Assembly: GCA_003649445.1 (NCBI GenBank)
Contig: QMRV01000026.1
Location: 1-30,784 of the forward strand
Length of the DNA: 30,784 nucleotides
Source: Thermoprotei archaeon
Lineage (GTDB): Archaea > Thermoproteota > Thermoprotei > Thermofilales > B15-G2
Direction: 5' to 3'
Positions 15,581 through 24,115 of this stretch are shown one piece after another. The first letter of the stretch is position 1, and each line of letters starts with the position of its first letter. Below the pieces are notes generated by a model, which was not told the DNA's origin, did not search any database, and was given only the letters and a program-made list of their open reading frames with translations. The translations under genes were made by a program, and so were the position numbers.

Positions 15581-16651
15581 TTACTCTGAGTCAAGCTCCT
15601 TTAAGGCGGCTTTAACCCAGCCCCTTAGCTCAGGTCGAGGAAAGGGATACACGAACACAGTTACTCCGATTCCCCCGTTTTCTTTAGCAAGCTTAAACGC
15701 CCGTATCGTTTCTTCTCTGCTTTTCATGAAGTTTACGAGTATGCCTGCACACACATTAACTCCCTTTAAGGCAGCTTCACGAACAGCTTCACCTATCCAC
15801 GTTGATGGCTCTCCGTACATCTCATGGTAGATCATAGGGTTATAGTGGTCTATTCCCCACATAGTCCAGTTCTGGAAAACATACTCGTATGCAAGCTTAG
15901 GTGTAGCGAAAACAGCTGCAGAAACTTCAAGACTACTATCATAGTTCTTAACTGCCCTACATATTTCCTTAACAAGCGAAGTTATTCTATCAGATCTCCA
16001 CTTAAACCACTTGCCGTAAAGAGGCTCAATATACTTGAGTTCAATAGGGTCTACACCATACTCGTCCATAAACTTCCCTCTACATACTTTACAGTAACAG
16101 TAATCGAAGCGCGGCTGAAGAACATCTTCTTCTGGCACACCCTCGTATCTTCTTCTCAGAGCCTTAGGAAGCAGTATATCGGGTAACCTAATGTAGTCAA
16201 AGTGTAAGCCATCTACATCAAATTTCTCAGCTATTTCTAAAAAGAGGCTCTTCAAATTTTCTCTAACTTCTTCTCTCGTAGGACAGAGCCACTTATAGTA
16301 CTGAACGTAAGGAGGAGAGTCAACGCAACTGACCCCCTCTTTATTTACAACATACCAGTCCCTATGTTTCTGAACAAATTCTTCGTTAGGCAAATTAAGT
16401 GAGATAATCCATGCATGAACTTTAAGCCCAGCCTTCTTCAGTTCTCTTACGAAAGGCGAAACTAAGTCCTTACCCTTAAGGTTAGGTGGCTGAGGCCTAA
16501 CTTCACTCGGATAAAGAGTACCGTGACCCCCAGACACAATAAGGTAGACTTCATTAAACCCTATGTCCGCCAAGTCCTTAGCTGCTTTCTCGAAGTCTGC
16601 CTCACTAAAAGTCTTCGGTATGTGTATCCAAGTACCTTTTCTAAACTCCAC
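15581..16651 (-). CDS. GHL10-type glycosyl hydrolase-like TIM barrel
   Basis: A 356-residue protein with the features of the GHL10 (DUF187/YngK-like) group: an N-terminal strand with GTWIHIP, GFNEVYLIVSGGHGTLYPSEV, LKVHAWI, the catalytic-face strand DVDGLHFDYIRLP, then YCYCKVC-GKFMDEYG and the C-terminal GVTVFVYPFP strand. Asp in LHFDYIR is the expected catalytic acid. The CYCKVC pair resembles that of GHL6-type barrels, to which the pseudogene at 4905 also belongs. It lacks a signal peptide, so it may be cytoplasmic. It is divergent from the PH-domain gene with a 214-base gap. Confidence 0.78.
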   Translation of the reverse strand: MEFRKGTWIHIPKTFSEADFEKAAKDLADIGFNEVYLIVSGGHGTLYPSEVRPQPPNLKGKDLVSPFVRELKKAGLKVHAWIISLNLPNEEFVQKHRDWYVVNKEGVSCVDSPPYVQYYKWLCPTREEVRENLKSLFLEIAEKFDVDGLHFDYIRLPDILLPKALRRRYEGVPEEDVLQPRFDYCYCKVCRGKFMDEYGVDPIELKYIEPLYGKWFKWRSDRITSLVKEICRAVKNYDSSLEVSAAVFATPKLAYEYVFQNWTMWGIDHYNPMIYHEMYGEPSTWIGEAVREAALKGVNVCAGILVNFMKSREETIRAFKLAKENGGIGVTVFVYPFPRPELRGWVKAALKELDSE

Positions 16652-16865
16652 TTAACTGACTAGTCCAGAAAACTTAATAAAAGTAATCGTTAAGAAGCAG
16701 AATAGAGCTCGCAAAGAACACCATTAACTACACCATTAGCGCAGTAACCTAGCACAAAAACAGTACTAGCATACATCATGAACATCAAATAAAACAAGCG
16801 TTCTCTTATTAAGTTTATTTAGGTTTATATAGTTATATCATAGTATTACGATAGGGGATATAGAT

Positions 16866-17635
16866 ATGGCGATCCCAGAGTATGTGGCGGCAGGTACCCA
16901 GTAGAAGAGAGAACTCTGGCAGAGTTCAAAGTCAGCAGGAAGTGGATCGCCGTCCAGAGCGTCGGCATAGCGCTATGCACCCTACTGACCATCCTAGTGT
17001 CCGTGTTCATCGACAAGTACCTGCTACCCGACCCCAAGGTACCATTCTACAAATACGGAGTGCTCCACTTCCTCTTCGTGCGATTCTTCGCGCTACTAAT
17101 CCCAGCGGGCGTGTCTGGGCTCATATGCCTCAAGCTCTATGAGGGCTACCTTCATAGTCGCCCCCTAGTCTTCGGCAGAGCTTACTACGTCCTCTATATC
17201 CTGATAACGGCGGTAACAATACCGCTCTTCATAGCGAGAGTGAAATCCGTGAAGTACGTTGTAACCGATAAGAAGCTCTTGATAGAAGATAAGTGGATAA
17301 GCCGAGAGGGCAAGGCAAGGATATACAGCAAATTGAGCGATGTGAGTATTAAGCAGGGGCTCATTGGGAGACTCTTCGGCTACGGAACGGTCATACCGAC
17401 CATGATTGACATGGAAGCGTTCGGATTAAGGGTCGCGTCCGGTGTAGCACCTGTGCGTGTCCCGCTCTACCCGACGTTAACCAACTCGCTGTATCAAGTG
17501 GATAATCCCGAGCAGGCGTGGAAGACACTCCTACATCTAGTCCAGTACAGAGACATCAGCGAGACCTTCGAGAGAGTTGGAGGCAAACTAACGGAGAAGC
17601 TGGACAAGATTGAGAAGAAGTTTGGGCCCTACTAG
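16866..17635 (+). CDS. bPH2-domain membrane protein, apparent frameshift near 16897
   Basis: The coding frame from 16997 to 17635 gives two membrane segments (FLFVRFFALLIPAGVSGLI and VLYILITAVTIPLFIA) then a bPH2 domain: VKYVVTDKKLLIE, KLSDVSIKQGLIGRLFGYGTV and a C-terminal charged helix. Upstream the same frame stays protein-like (TLAEFKVSRKWIAVQSVGIAL), adding another membrane helix, but contains no usual start codon back to a stop near 16843. An ATG at 16866 after GGGGA opens MAIPEYVAAGT in another frame. Adding one C to the CCC run at 16897-16899 joins the two frames exactly. It may be a real lesion or a sequencing indel. The gene looks richer in G+C than its neighbours. Confidence 0.68.
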
Positions 17636-17774
17636 TTCTCATCTAGGGGTAAACGGTGAGGCTAGGCTTTAACTCTAATGATATCGTTAAGATTCAAAAG
17701 TATACGGTTAAGATAAATATGGAAACGAAAGTCATAAATAGATTTTTCAATAGTACAGGTACTGGTGAGAAGGC

Positions 17775-20012
17775 ATGAATAGATCTATTCTGCCGTGCCT
17801 TTTCACTGTGCTTTTAACAGCTTCGCTGCTTGCTTCTTCAGCTCCTTACAATAATTCTCTTGCTTTTACAGCAGAGGATATTGCCGAGGCTATTATGATG
17901 CACATGAATTCAGATGGAGGCTTCGGATTAAGGAGAAACTTAGAGACTACGTTCTATGGTGCCATGGCTCTATATTATGCTAATTCCTTAAGCGAAAAAG
18001 AATTAAGGGAAATAAGCGATTTTGTGTTCAAACATTATTCATGTGAAGAAGGACACTTTACTTATAGACAAGGTTACTGGTTATCGTTCAACTATTATTA
18101 CGCAGTACAGCTTCTAAACTTAACTGGAAAACTAGAAGATATTCCAAATAAAGAACTGTTAATAGAAAATATAAAAGAAGAATTTCTAAGTAATCTAAAA
18201 GAATATAGGTCATCAGAAGATTCTGTATACCTTAGGGACGCTGCTGAACTGGCTACAGCACTGTTTATACTTGGTTATGAATTCTCTGATGAAGAAAAAG
18301 GCGAGATCCTTAAGACTATCGGAGAAGCTCTTGAGCAGAAAGACGACATACACAGCCTCTATGCTGTTATTGTAATTGCTCAAGCGCTAGGAGCTCTTGA
18401 GAAACTGAATTTAAGTACTGTAAGAGAGAAGCTGCAAAGACTATACGTAAATAATCTATTTTTAGAGTCTCCCAGAAGTGATTATAGCTGTGTGTCCAAC
18501 TTTAAGGGAGTCTACATTGCTAAAGTGCTTAATTTCACTATATCTAAGAGCTCTATTGTGAAATTTATAAAAGATGAATTAAGGTACAGGTGGACTACTT
18601 CTCTCAGAGAACCTTGGGACATGGTCGACCTCTACTACTGTGCTAGGACTCTAGGCGAGCTTGAAGCTATGGATGCAGAAGCTAAAGAGAAGATTGTATC
18701 TTTATTAAAACCGCTATATCGAAATGGAGGTTTTAACACTCCATCGAGTGTACTAGGAACATTTTTAGCTGTATATTCTCTTAAACTTTTAAATAAAATT
18801 GATAGCTTAAATATCGAAAAACTTTCTAAACTATATGTTCAAGACGAATATGGACTTATTTCTCTCAAAGATAGAGATTTCGACACTGTATCAACGGCCC
18901 TAAGCTTAGGCACACTAATAGCTATTGGCGAAGAGGAAACAATGGATGTGAACAAAGCACTAAAAGCCTTAAAGACCCTAAAATATACGCCTGAATTCAC
19001 CGAAGACTTATTCTTCCTAGTCTGGGGTTTAAATGAATCTAATCTGGTAAATAACATAGACAAAAACGATATACTAAATCAGCTTGAAAAATTCAGAATA
19101 GGTAAAGCCTATAGGTATTATCTATACGAGGAAGAACCAAGCGTGGTTGCAACGTTAATGGCTGTTCTAGTAAAGCTTATGATGGGCAGTTATGACAAAA
19201 ACGACGTATATGGCTTGTTAAGCGAAGTCGAAGAAATGATTATATCAGGAATGTACGCAGATGAATGGGGACTCGCTTTATATCTATGGATTTGTAGAGC
19301 TCTGGGAATTAAACCTGATCCATTAATTGTTTCTCGATTACTGCCTCGAGGCTTCTTAGTGCTTGAAGGCGCCGATTTATTTACATTAACGGCTCTAAGC
19401 ATTATCTGGAAAAACTCTATACCAGTCTCTATTGAAAGCGAAATACCAATACCTGTAAAATCAGGTAGATATATCTACGGAACTAAACTTACTTTAACAC
19501 TAGGAATATATAGTGAAGAAAACGAAGTCATATACCTTCCTCAAAATAGCACTACGAGAGTCAAGTTTCTCGGATGGTATTTCCACAACGGTACAATGTT
19601 AAGTGCGGAACCTGAAATAGAACTAGAAGTAACAGAACCTCTCTCAATTGAAGCAAGATGGAAGACCCAGTACTACATCAATGTAGTTTTACCAGACGAA
19701 TTGAAAAATCTTGGAGTAACAGTAGAAGGTTCAGGATGGTATGACGAAGGTTCTGAGGCAAAAATATCGGTAAGCAACACGGTTGTAGAGACGAGCATAG
19801 CTAGATACGTATTCACAGGATGGGTAGATGAAAATGGAGAAATCCTATCGAAGCAGCCGAGTTTCTCATTTACTGTCGGCAAGCCAATGACTATTAGGGC
19901 CGCGTGGAAAAAGGAGTACTCTTCTTTAGTCATTATCACTATTCTAGGACTGGTAGCATTGATAGCAATAGCTTCAATACTGTTATATAAAAGAAGAAAA
20001 GCTAAAAAATAA
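17775..20012 (+). CDS. Large exported alpha/alpha-toroid protein with beta repeats and C-terminal anchor
   Basis: 745 residues. Residues 1-28 are a signal peptide (ILPCLFTVLLTASLLASSAP). Residues ~35-530 hold repeated helix pairs of prenyltransferase/squalene-cyclase type, such as DGGFGLRRNLETTFYGAMAL, YYAVQLLNLTGKL and NGGFNTPSSVLGTFLAVYSL, with GGF turns at regular spacing. Residues ~545-715 contain two or three beta repeats with the pattern FLGWYFHNG...EARWK and YVFTGWVDENG...RAAWK, similar to Listeria-Bacteroides-type repeats. Residues ~717-738 are a membrane anchor followed by KRRKAKK. Similar archaeal proteins are surface proteins of unknown role. It has its own promoter and no operon partner. 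Confidence 0.75.
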   Translation: MNRSILPCLFTVLLTASLLASSAPYNNSLAFTAEDIAEAIMMHMNSDGGFGLRRNLETTFYGAMALYYANSLSEKELREISDFVFKHYSCEEGHFTYRQGYWLSFNYYYAVQLLNLTGKLEDIPNKELLIENIKEEFLSNLKEYRSSEDSVYLRDAAELATALFILGYEFSDEEKGEILKTIGEALEQKDDIHSLYAVIVIAQALGALEKLNLSTVREKLQRLYVNNLFLESPRSDYSCVSNFKGVYIAKVLNFTISKSSIVKFIKDELRYRWTTSLREPWDMVDLYYCARTLGELEAMDAEAKEKIVSLLKPLYRNGGFNTPSSVLGTFLAVYSLKLLNKIDSLNIEKLSKLYVQDEYGLISLKDRDFDTVSTALSLGTLIAIGEEETMDVNKALKALKTLKYTPEFTEDLFFLVWGLNESNLVNNIDKNDILNQLEKFRIGKAYRYYLYEEEPSVVATLMAVLVKLMMGSYDKNDVYGLLSEVEEMIISGMYADEWGLALYLWICRALGIKPDPLIVSRLLPRGFLVLEGADLFTLTALSIIWKNSIPVSIESEIPIPVKSGRYIYGTKLTLTLGIYSEENEVIYLPQNSTTRVKFLGWYFHNGTMLSAEPEIELEVTEPLSIEARWKTQYYINVVLPDELKNLGVTVEGSGWYDEGSEAKISVSNTVVETSIARYVFTGWVDENGEILSKQPSFSFTVGKPMTIRAAWKKEYSSLVIITILGLVALIAIASILLYKRRKAKK

Positions 20013-20200
20013 ATTCAACAATTATTCTTTTTTATAATTCTAAAAATTTCTAACTCAAGCATTATTCTCCAAGCTGAATGAAAAGCTTAAACGGAGGGTA
20101 TGAAGTATGAGAGAGTATGTTTAATGAAAGCTAAGGTACTAGTTTAGTTAGCTGTAGCTTATAGTTGTAAAATTTATTAGTTGAGTGTTTTGGTTTATTT

Positions 20201-20764
20201 GTGGAAGTATATTTCGTCACAGGAAACAAGCATAAGTTTCTTGAAGTTGAGAAGCTTTTCAGAGAAATAGGTGTTAGTTTAAAACAGCTCACTGTGAAGC
20301 TAGTTGAGCCTCAAGGAGATCTCGAGTTTGTTGCAGAATATAAGCTTAAACAAGCCTATGGTTTAGTTAAAAAGCCTGTTGTTGTAGAAGATGCTGGACT
20401 ATTTATTGAAGCCTTAAATGGTTTTCCAGGCCCCTACTCTAGATACGTGCTTGAGACTATTGGCAACGAGGGTATTCTTAAGCTAATGGAAGGGGTTGAG
20501 AATAGGAGTGCTTACTTTAAGGCTGTTGTAGGCTACTATGATGGTCGTATATTAAAGCTTTTTGAAGGCAGAGTCTACGGTAGAATAGCCTACGAGAAGA
20601 GAGGAGAAAGCGGTTTTGGCTTTGACCCAATATTTATTCCCGAAGGCTATAGTCAGACATTTGCTGAGAACTATGAGTTGAAAAAGAAAATTAGTCACCG
20701 CTATAGGGCGTTCATGAAGCTAATAGAGTGGCTTAAGTCGGAGCATGCCAAACAAGTTAAATAG
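20201..20764 (+). CDS. rdgB: XTP/dITP pyrophosphatase (RdgB/HAM1 family)
   Basis: A 187-residue house-cleaning nucleotide pyrophosphatase. Motifs: FVTGNKHKFLEVE at the N terminus (substrate phosphate loop), VVEDAGLFIEALNGFPGPYS (metal-binding acidic pair), GFGFDPIFIPEG and the C-terminal KKKISHRYRAF with the SHR base-recognition motif. It hydrolyses ITP, XTP and dITP to the monophosphates. The GTG start is consistent with the family N terminus, and the protein is full length. The last 45 bases overlap the decayed minus-strand gene at 20720. Confidence 0.93.
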   Translation: MEVYFVTGNKHKFLEVEKLFREIGVSLKQLTVKLVEPQGDLEFVAEYKLKQAYGLVKKPVVVEDAGLFIEALNGFPGPYSRYVLETIGNEGILKLMEGVENRSAYFKAVVGYYDGRILKLFEGRVYGRIAYEKRGESGFGFDPIFIPEGYSQTFAENYELKKKISHRYRAFMKLIEWLKSEHAKQVK

Positions 20765-21752
20765 AATACAAGTTCCTATATAGACTACGCCGCAGCTGAG
20801 CGCGTGACCTAATAGCTGGAACTCCTTGTTCGTATCTTTTACAGTAATATAGCTTACTTTAGGAAATCCCCAGTCCACGGCAGTCAGTTTATCTGTCTCG
20901 ATATAGGACTTATCGCTAGCATAGAATACACCGAAGCAAGGATATATTCCAAAAGCCCACGCTAAAGCCGAGTTATAGAAGCCTTGATATAGCTTAATGT
21001 GATCAGGGTAACGTCTAAAATAATCTCTGTTCTCGCAAAGCAAGCTCCCTTAGACTTCAAGGCAACCGGGTAAACTACGCTAGGAGTCATACATAGCTGC
21101 ACGAGAGTACCATATTTACTGAAAGCATCAAATATATCGAGCAGCCATTTTTCCTTAGCACCTATTTCCTCTAAGCCGCCCTTCTTCCCAAAATATTACA
21201 TAAATTGTCTGTTAAATTATCTGTTTTAACCCAAATAATGCTCCACTTCTTAAACCTTTTAGCTACATCAAGCCATAAATTGTCATTAATGTTACTAAAT
21301 CTAGGAAAATCTACTTCAATAAACTCTCCTCGACAAATTCCATTAACACTAATTACGAAAAACATATGAGTCTTCATAAAGCTGAAACTCCAGGCATATA
21401 TCAATATCTCCTACCCACCTATAAGCAACACGCAAATAGCACCTAAACAATCAAAATCCTTACTCACAGAACACCCATCATAGTCTAAGACTTTAGCAGA
21501 ATACTTTTCTCCACTAGCAGCTACACGCTAACTATATTCATGAACCTAGCTTTCTCTACGAAAACCATAATTATACTTCCTTAAACTAGAAAGCAGTCTA
21601 GAAGAATTCCTTGTATCAATAAAACATACAAAGTCTTCTCTATGCAAAACTTCAGAACTTCCGCAAACCATACTGCAGAATATTCCTAAGTAAACAAGTA
21701 TACAGTAGTATTCCTTACCTCTGTAGCTAATGTGAGAACTCTTACTTCTCAA
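20720..21752 (-). pseudogene. Decayed gene, possibly GH36/Sip1-like glycosidase
   Basis: Three minus-strand stretches read in order as parts of one protein: 21752-21546 (YYCILVYLGIFCSMVCGSS), 21404-21171 (FSNINDNLWLDVAKRFKKW, IIWVKTDNL) and 21043-20720 (CENRDYFRRYPDHIKLYQGF, then KLTAVDWGFPKVSYITVKD). An interstitial frame between the last two gives GGLEEIGAKEKWLLDIFDAF and YGTLVQLCMTPSVVYPVALK. Combinations such as VKTDN, LQCM-like QLCM, the helix before NSALAWAFG and LSCGVVYI recall raffinose-synthase/Sip1 (GH36) alpha-galactosidases, but this is a tentative recognition. Several stops and frameshifts are needed to join the pieces, so no active enzyme is expected. Confidence 0.5.
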
Positions 21753-21784
21753 TATTTATATACCTCTGAGAATTCTCTTTTCTC

Positions 21785-22996
21785 ATGCACTTTAGAGTAC
21801 TGAGAGATTTTAATCCTTGGTGGGAGCACAAAGATTGGGAAAATTATGACAAAGACTTAATTTTATGGAAAAATCAGCCCATTCGGTGGATACCAGAGTG
21901 GATAAAAGATATATCTCTTAAACCTTTTTCACTAAACTTTGTTATCGGACCAAGACAAGCAGGAAAGACTACTGGATTAAAGCTATTAATTAAAAAACTC
22001 ATCGACAGCGGATATAATCCTCGCAAGATAGTTTACTTAAGCTGTGAAATATTTCCAGATTTTATTCAACTAAGAGACTCTCTTCTATATTTTCTTGAAA
22101 ACAGACAAAATCTTCTAATAATACTAGATGAGGCGACATCTCTTGAAAACTGGTGGAAAGCAGTAAAAGTCTTAATAGACTCAGGCAAAGCCCTAAATAG
22201 CGTTATAGTAGTTACGGGTTCAAGTTCGCTTAAAGTTAAAAGAGACATAGAGCTTTTTCCTGGAAGAATGGGCGAAGGCAAAATTATAGAAGTGCTCCCG
22301 TTAAGTTTCCCAGAATACCTCAAAGTCTTCGGCATAAGTGACTACAAGCTACAACAAGACAGAGTACTAGATCTCTTCGAACAATACCTCACTACAGGAG
22401 GATTCCCTTTAACAATAAACAAGAATCCAAGTACAGAAATACTAAAAGCATTTATAGGAGATTTCATAAGATTTAATAAAAGCCTAGAGATAGCTAAGGA
22501 GGTATTCGCATCACTAATTTCAAAAATACCTTCACCACTAAGCTTCCGAACAATAGCGAAAGATACTTCAGGGTACTCCTATAAAACGGTACAAGAATAC
22601 CTAGAATTCTTTAAAAACCTTTACATTCTAGAATACGCTTACTTAAAGCAGGGGAAAAAAGTATACTATAGAAAAGAGAAGAAAATATTCTTCCGGGATC
22701 CACTCCTACTGCAACTATTCTCAGAGTGGTCGAGAACAAAATATCTTGAAGCAGCATTACTCGAAAACATAGTACAAGAACACCTCTACCGCAAATACAG
22801 CGAAATATACTACTATAAAAATAGCTATGAAATAGACTGTATAGCCGGAAACCTCAAAGTAGAAGTAAAAGCAGGAAAACCACACCGCAAATATCCTAAA
22901 GGCACAATAGTACTAGAATATGAAGAAATACCATTTTTCTTAATAAAACTATACCAAAACAAGCAATATAGTGAAGTAAATTATCATAAAATTTAA
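21785..22996 (+). CDS. Archaeal AAA ATPase with DUF4143-like C-terminal region
   Basis: A 403-residue protein. Residues ~35-190 are the ATPase: NFVIGPRQAGKTTGLK (Walker A, GPRQAGKT at 55-62), LLIILDEATSLENWW (Walker B plus a tryptophan-rich turn) and VIVVTGSSSLKVKRDI (sensor 1). FPGRMGEGKIIEVLPLSFPEYL is diagnostic of the AAA_14/DUF4143 group. The second half has a wHTH-like part (FRTIAKDTSGYSYKTVQEYLEFF) and ends with a nuclease-like strand pattern (YYKNSYEIDCIAGNLKVEVKAGKP, EIDxxxx-EVK), a PD-(D/E)XK signature. The family is common in archaea, often near mobile or defence genes. It starts 32 bases after the pseudogene end and stops 4 bases before a perfect hairpin. Confidence 0.85.
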   Translation: MHFRVLRDFNPWWEHKDWENYDKDLILWKNQPIRWIPEWIKDISLKPFSLNFVIGPRQAGKTTGLKLLIKKLIDSGYNPRKIVYLSCEIFPDFIQLRDSLLYFLENRQNLLIILDEATSLENWWKAVKVLIDSGKALNSVIVVTGSSSLKVKRDIELFPGRMGEGKIIEVLPLSFPEYLKVFGISDYKLQQDRVLDLFEQYLTTGGFPLTINKNPSTEILKAFIGDFIRFNKSLEIAKEVFASLISKIPSPLSFRTIAKDTSGYSYKTVQEYLEFFKNLYILEYAYLKQGKKVYYRKEKKIFFRDPLLLQLFSEWSRTKYLEAALLENIVQEHLYRKYSEIYYYKNSYEIDCIAGNLKVEVKAGKPHRKYPKGTIVLEYEEIPFFLIKLYQNKQYSEVNYHKI

Positions 22997-22999
22997 TGC

Positions 23000-23043
23000 A
23001 ATTAACTATTATTCATTTTCTAATAAATGAATAATAGTTAATT
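23000..23043. terminator. 19-bp perfect hairpin between convergent genes
   Basis: Left arm 23000-23018 and right arm 23025-23043 are exact reverse complements (AATTAACTATTATTCATTT on the left) with a 6-base loop TCTAAT. It begins 4 bases after the stop of the 21785 gene and is followed by a T-rich stretch (ATTTTATTATTT). Because cas6 ends on the other strand 212 bases to the right, the hairpin could act as a terminator or transcription barrier for the plus-strand gene. Its length and perfection are unusual for an archaeal terminator, and a mobile-element origin is not excluded. Confidence 0.5.
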
Positions 23044-23114
23044 ATTTTATTATTTAAATTAATCTGCAAAGAGAGTAGTATTATTTATTTTCTTTTATAG
23101 ATTGAGCTTTTATA

Positions 23115-23225
23115 TATTTTTAGTAATTTTCATTACTTTATATTTGTCAAGTTTTAACTCTTTTATAAGGGAGTAAAGTAAACAATACTCTTATTTATGA
23201 TCTTTAAATTAAGTAAGTTTTATGC
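23115..23225 (-). repeat. Degenerate CRISPR leader-like relic
   Basis: This stretch aligns in order with the leader of the array at 30582-30784: a TATATATTTTTAGTAATTTTC-like start, CATTACTTTATATTTGTCAA (leader: CATTATTTTATGTCTGTTAA), then CTCTTTTATAAGGGAGTAAA (leader: CTCCTTTATAAAGGAGTAAA) and AAATTAAGTAAGTTTTA. The palindrome core has paired changes that keep G-U pairing. A very weak repeat-like tail (ATTTAAATTAATCTG, about 23052-23066) lies to its left. It lies just downstream of cas6 and has the same orientation as the other leader copies. Confidence 0.6.
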
Positions 23226-23254
23226 TGAAATTAATTGTATGTTTTGAGCGTAGC

Positions 23255-24082
23255 TTACGATTGATTTTTATTTTCCAGAAAACTCCATCTAATTCTTCCC
23301 ATGCCTATGCTGCGGTGTTTTCCTATGCCTACGTGTTGTGCGAAGTTTAGGAGTGCTGTTAGCTTTTTTAGGTATTCTTTGTTACTGTCTGCTATGCTGT
23401 ATGTGCATTTTCCTGTGAAGCCTACTGTTATTCTTCCCTCTCCTAGGTATACTGGCTCTGTTGATAGTTTGTATTTTTTCTCGAATATGTTTTCGTTGAC
23501 CCATTCTAGGAAGTCTTCTGTGAAGACTGTGTTTGAGTATGCGTTCCAGTAGTTGTAGATGTTTCGGAGTAAGTAGTAGGAGTCTGGGAATAGCCTGAAT
23601 ATGGGCTTCTTTTTAGACTTAGTTAATTTGCCTAACTGGCATGGTGTTTGAAAGACTATTGTGAATTCATCATTTATCTCGGTTTTAGAGGCTTCTTCTA
23701 GTATTTGGTCAAATGAAGTTATTTTAAGTGAAATATTTTTGACTTTAACGCGGCAAGCAGGTAAATCTATTGATTCTACGCAGGTGTCGAGTAGTGCTCT
23801 AGCGAACTTCAAGTTAACATCTTCTGACAGTATAATGACTTTAGTTGAGTAGACTCTATTTGGTACAAGGACTCCGTGTTTAATTAATCGGTTGTTGATG
23901 TAGACTGGGTAGCATGAAATAGGCTTAAATTTCTTTGAGCCGTGGAGTTCTTCTGCTAAAATAGAGTCTATTGAAGAAATAAGTGTAAGAAACATTCTGT
24001 AAACGAATACGCCTGAGAAAGCAGTTAAAGGAACTTTCGTGTCTACAATAAAACTAAGATTGTATTCGACAATACTCGACAC
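23255..24082 (-). CDS. cas6: CRISPR-associated endoribonuclease Cas6
   Basis: A 275-residue RAMP-fold protein. The C-terminal glycine-rich loop VGIGKHRSIGMGRI is diagnostic of Cas6. The N-terminal ferredoxin-like half contains LAEELHGSKKFKPISCYPV, in which H47 matches the catalytic histidine position of archaeal Cas6. Cas6 cuts the pre-crRNA at the base of each repeat, leaving an 8-nt 5' handle, and the repeat of the array in this window ends in the expected GAAAG-type handle. No other cas gene is in the window, so interference and adaptation genes must be elsewhere or missing. The GTG start is 33 bases from the glycosidase stop, suggesting co-transcription with it. Confidence 0.87.
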   Translation of the reverse strand: MSSIVEYNLSFIVDTKVPLTAFSGVFVYRMFLTLISSIDSILAEELHGSKKFKPISCYPVYINNRLIKHGVLVPNRVYSTKVIILSEDVNLKFARALLDTCVESIDLPACRVKVKNISLKITSFDQILEEASKTEINDEFTIVFQTPCQLGKLTKSKKKPIFRLFPDSYYLLRNIYNYWNAYSNTVFTEDFLEWVNENIFEKKYKLSTEPVYLGEGRITVGFTGKCTYSIADSNKEYLKKLTALLNFAQHVGIGKHRSIGMGRIRWSFLENKNQS

Positions 24083-24115
24083 AGTAAATAGCCTCTAAAC
24101 GAAACATAAGCATTC

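Noticed and set aside
16882..17142. Plus-strand frame of 86 codons at the start of the bPH2 gene
   Set aside because: Arginine/proline-rich composition typical of a wrong frame; the overlapping frame is a clear membrane protein.
17685..17714. Direct repeats CGTTAAGAT / GGTTAAGAT resembling the half-sites at 3421-3568
   Set aside because: No inverted partner at 19 bases; the match is only 6-7 bases and AT-rich.
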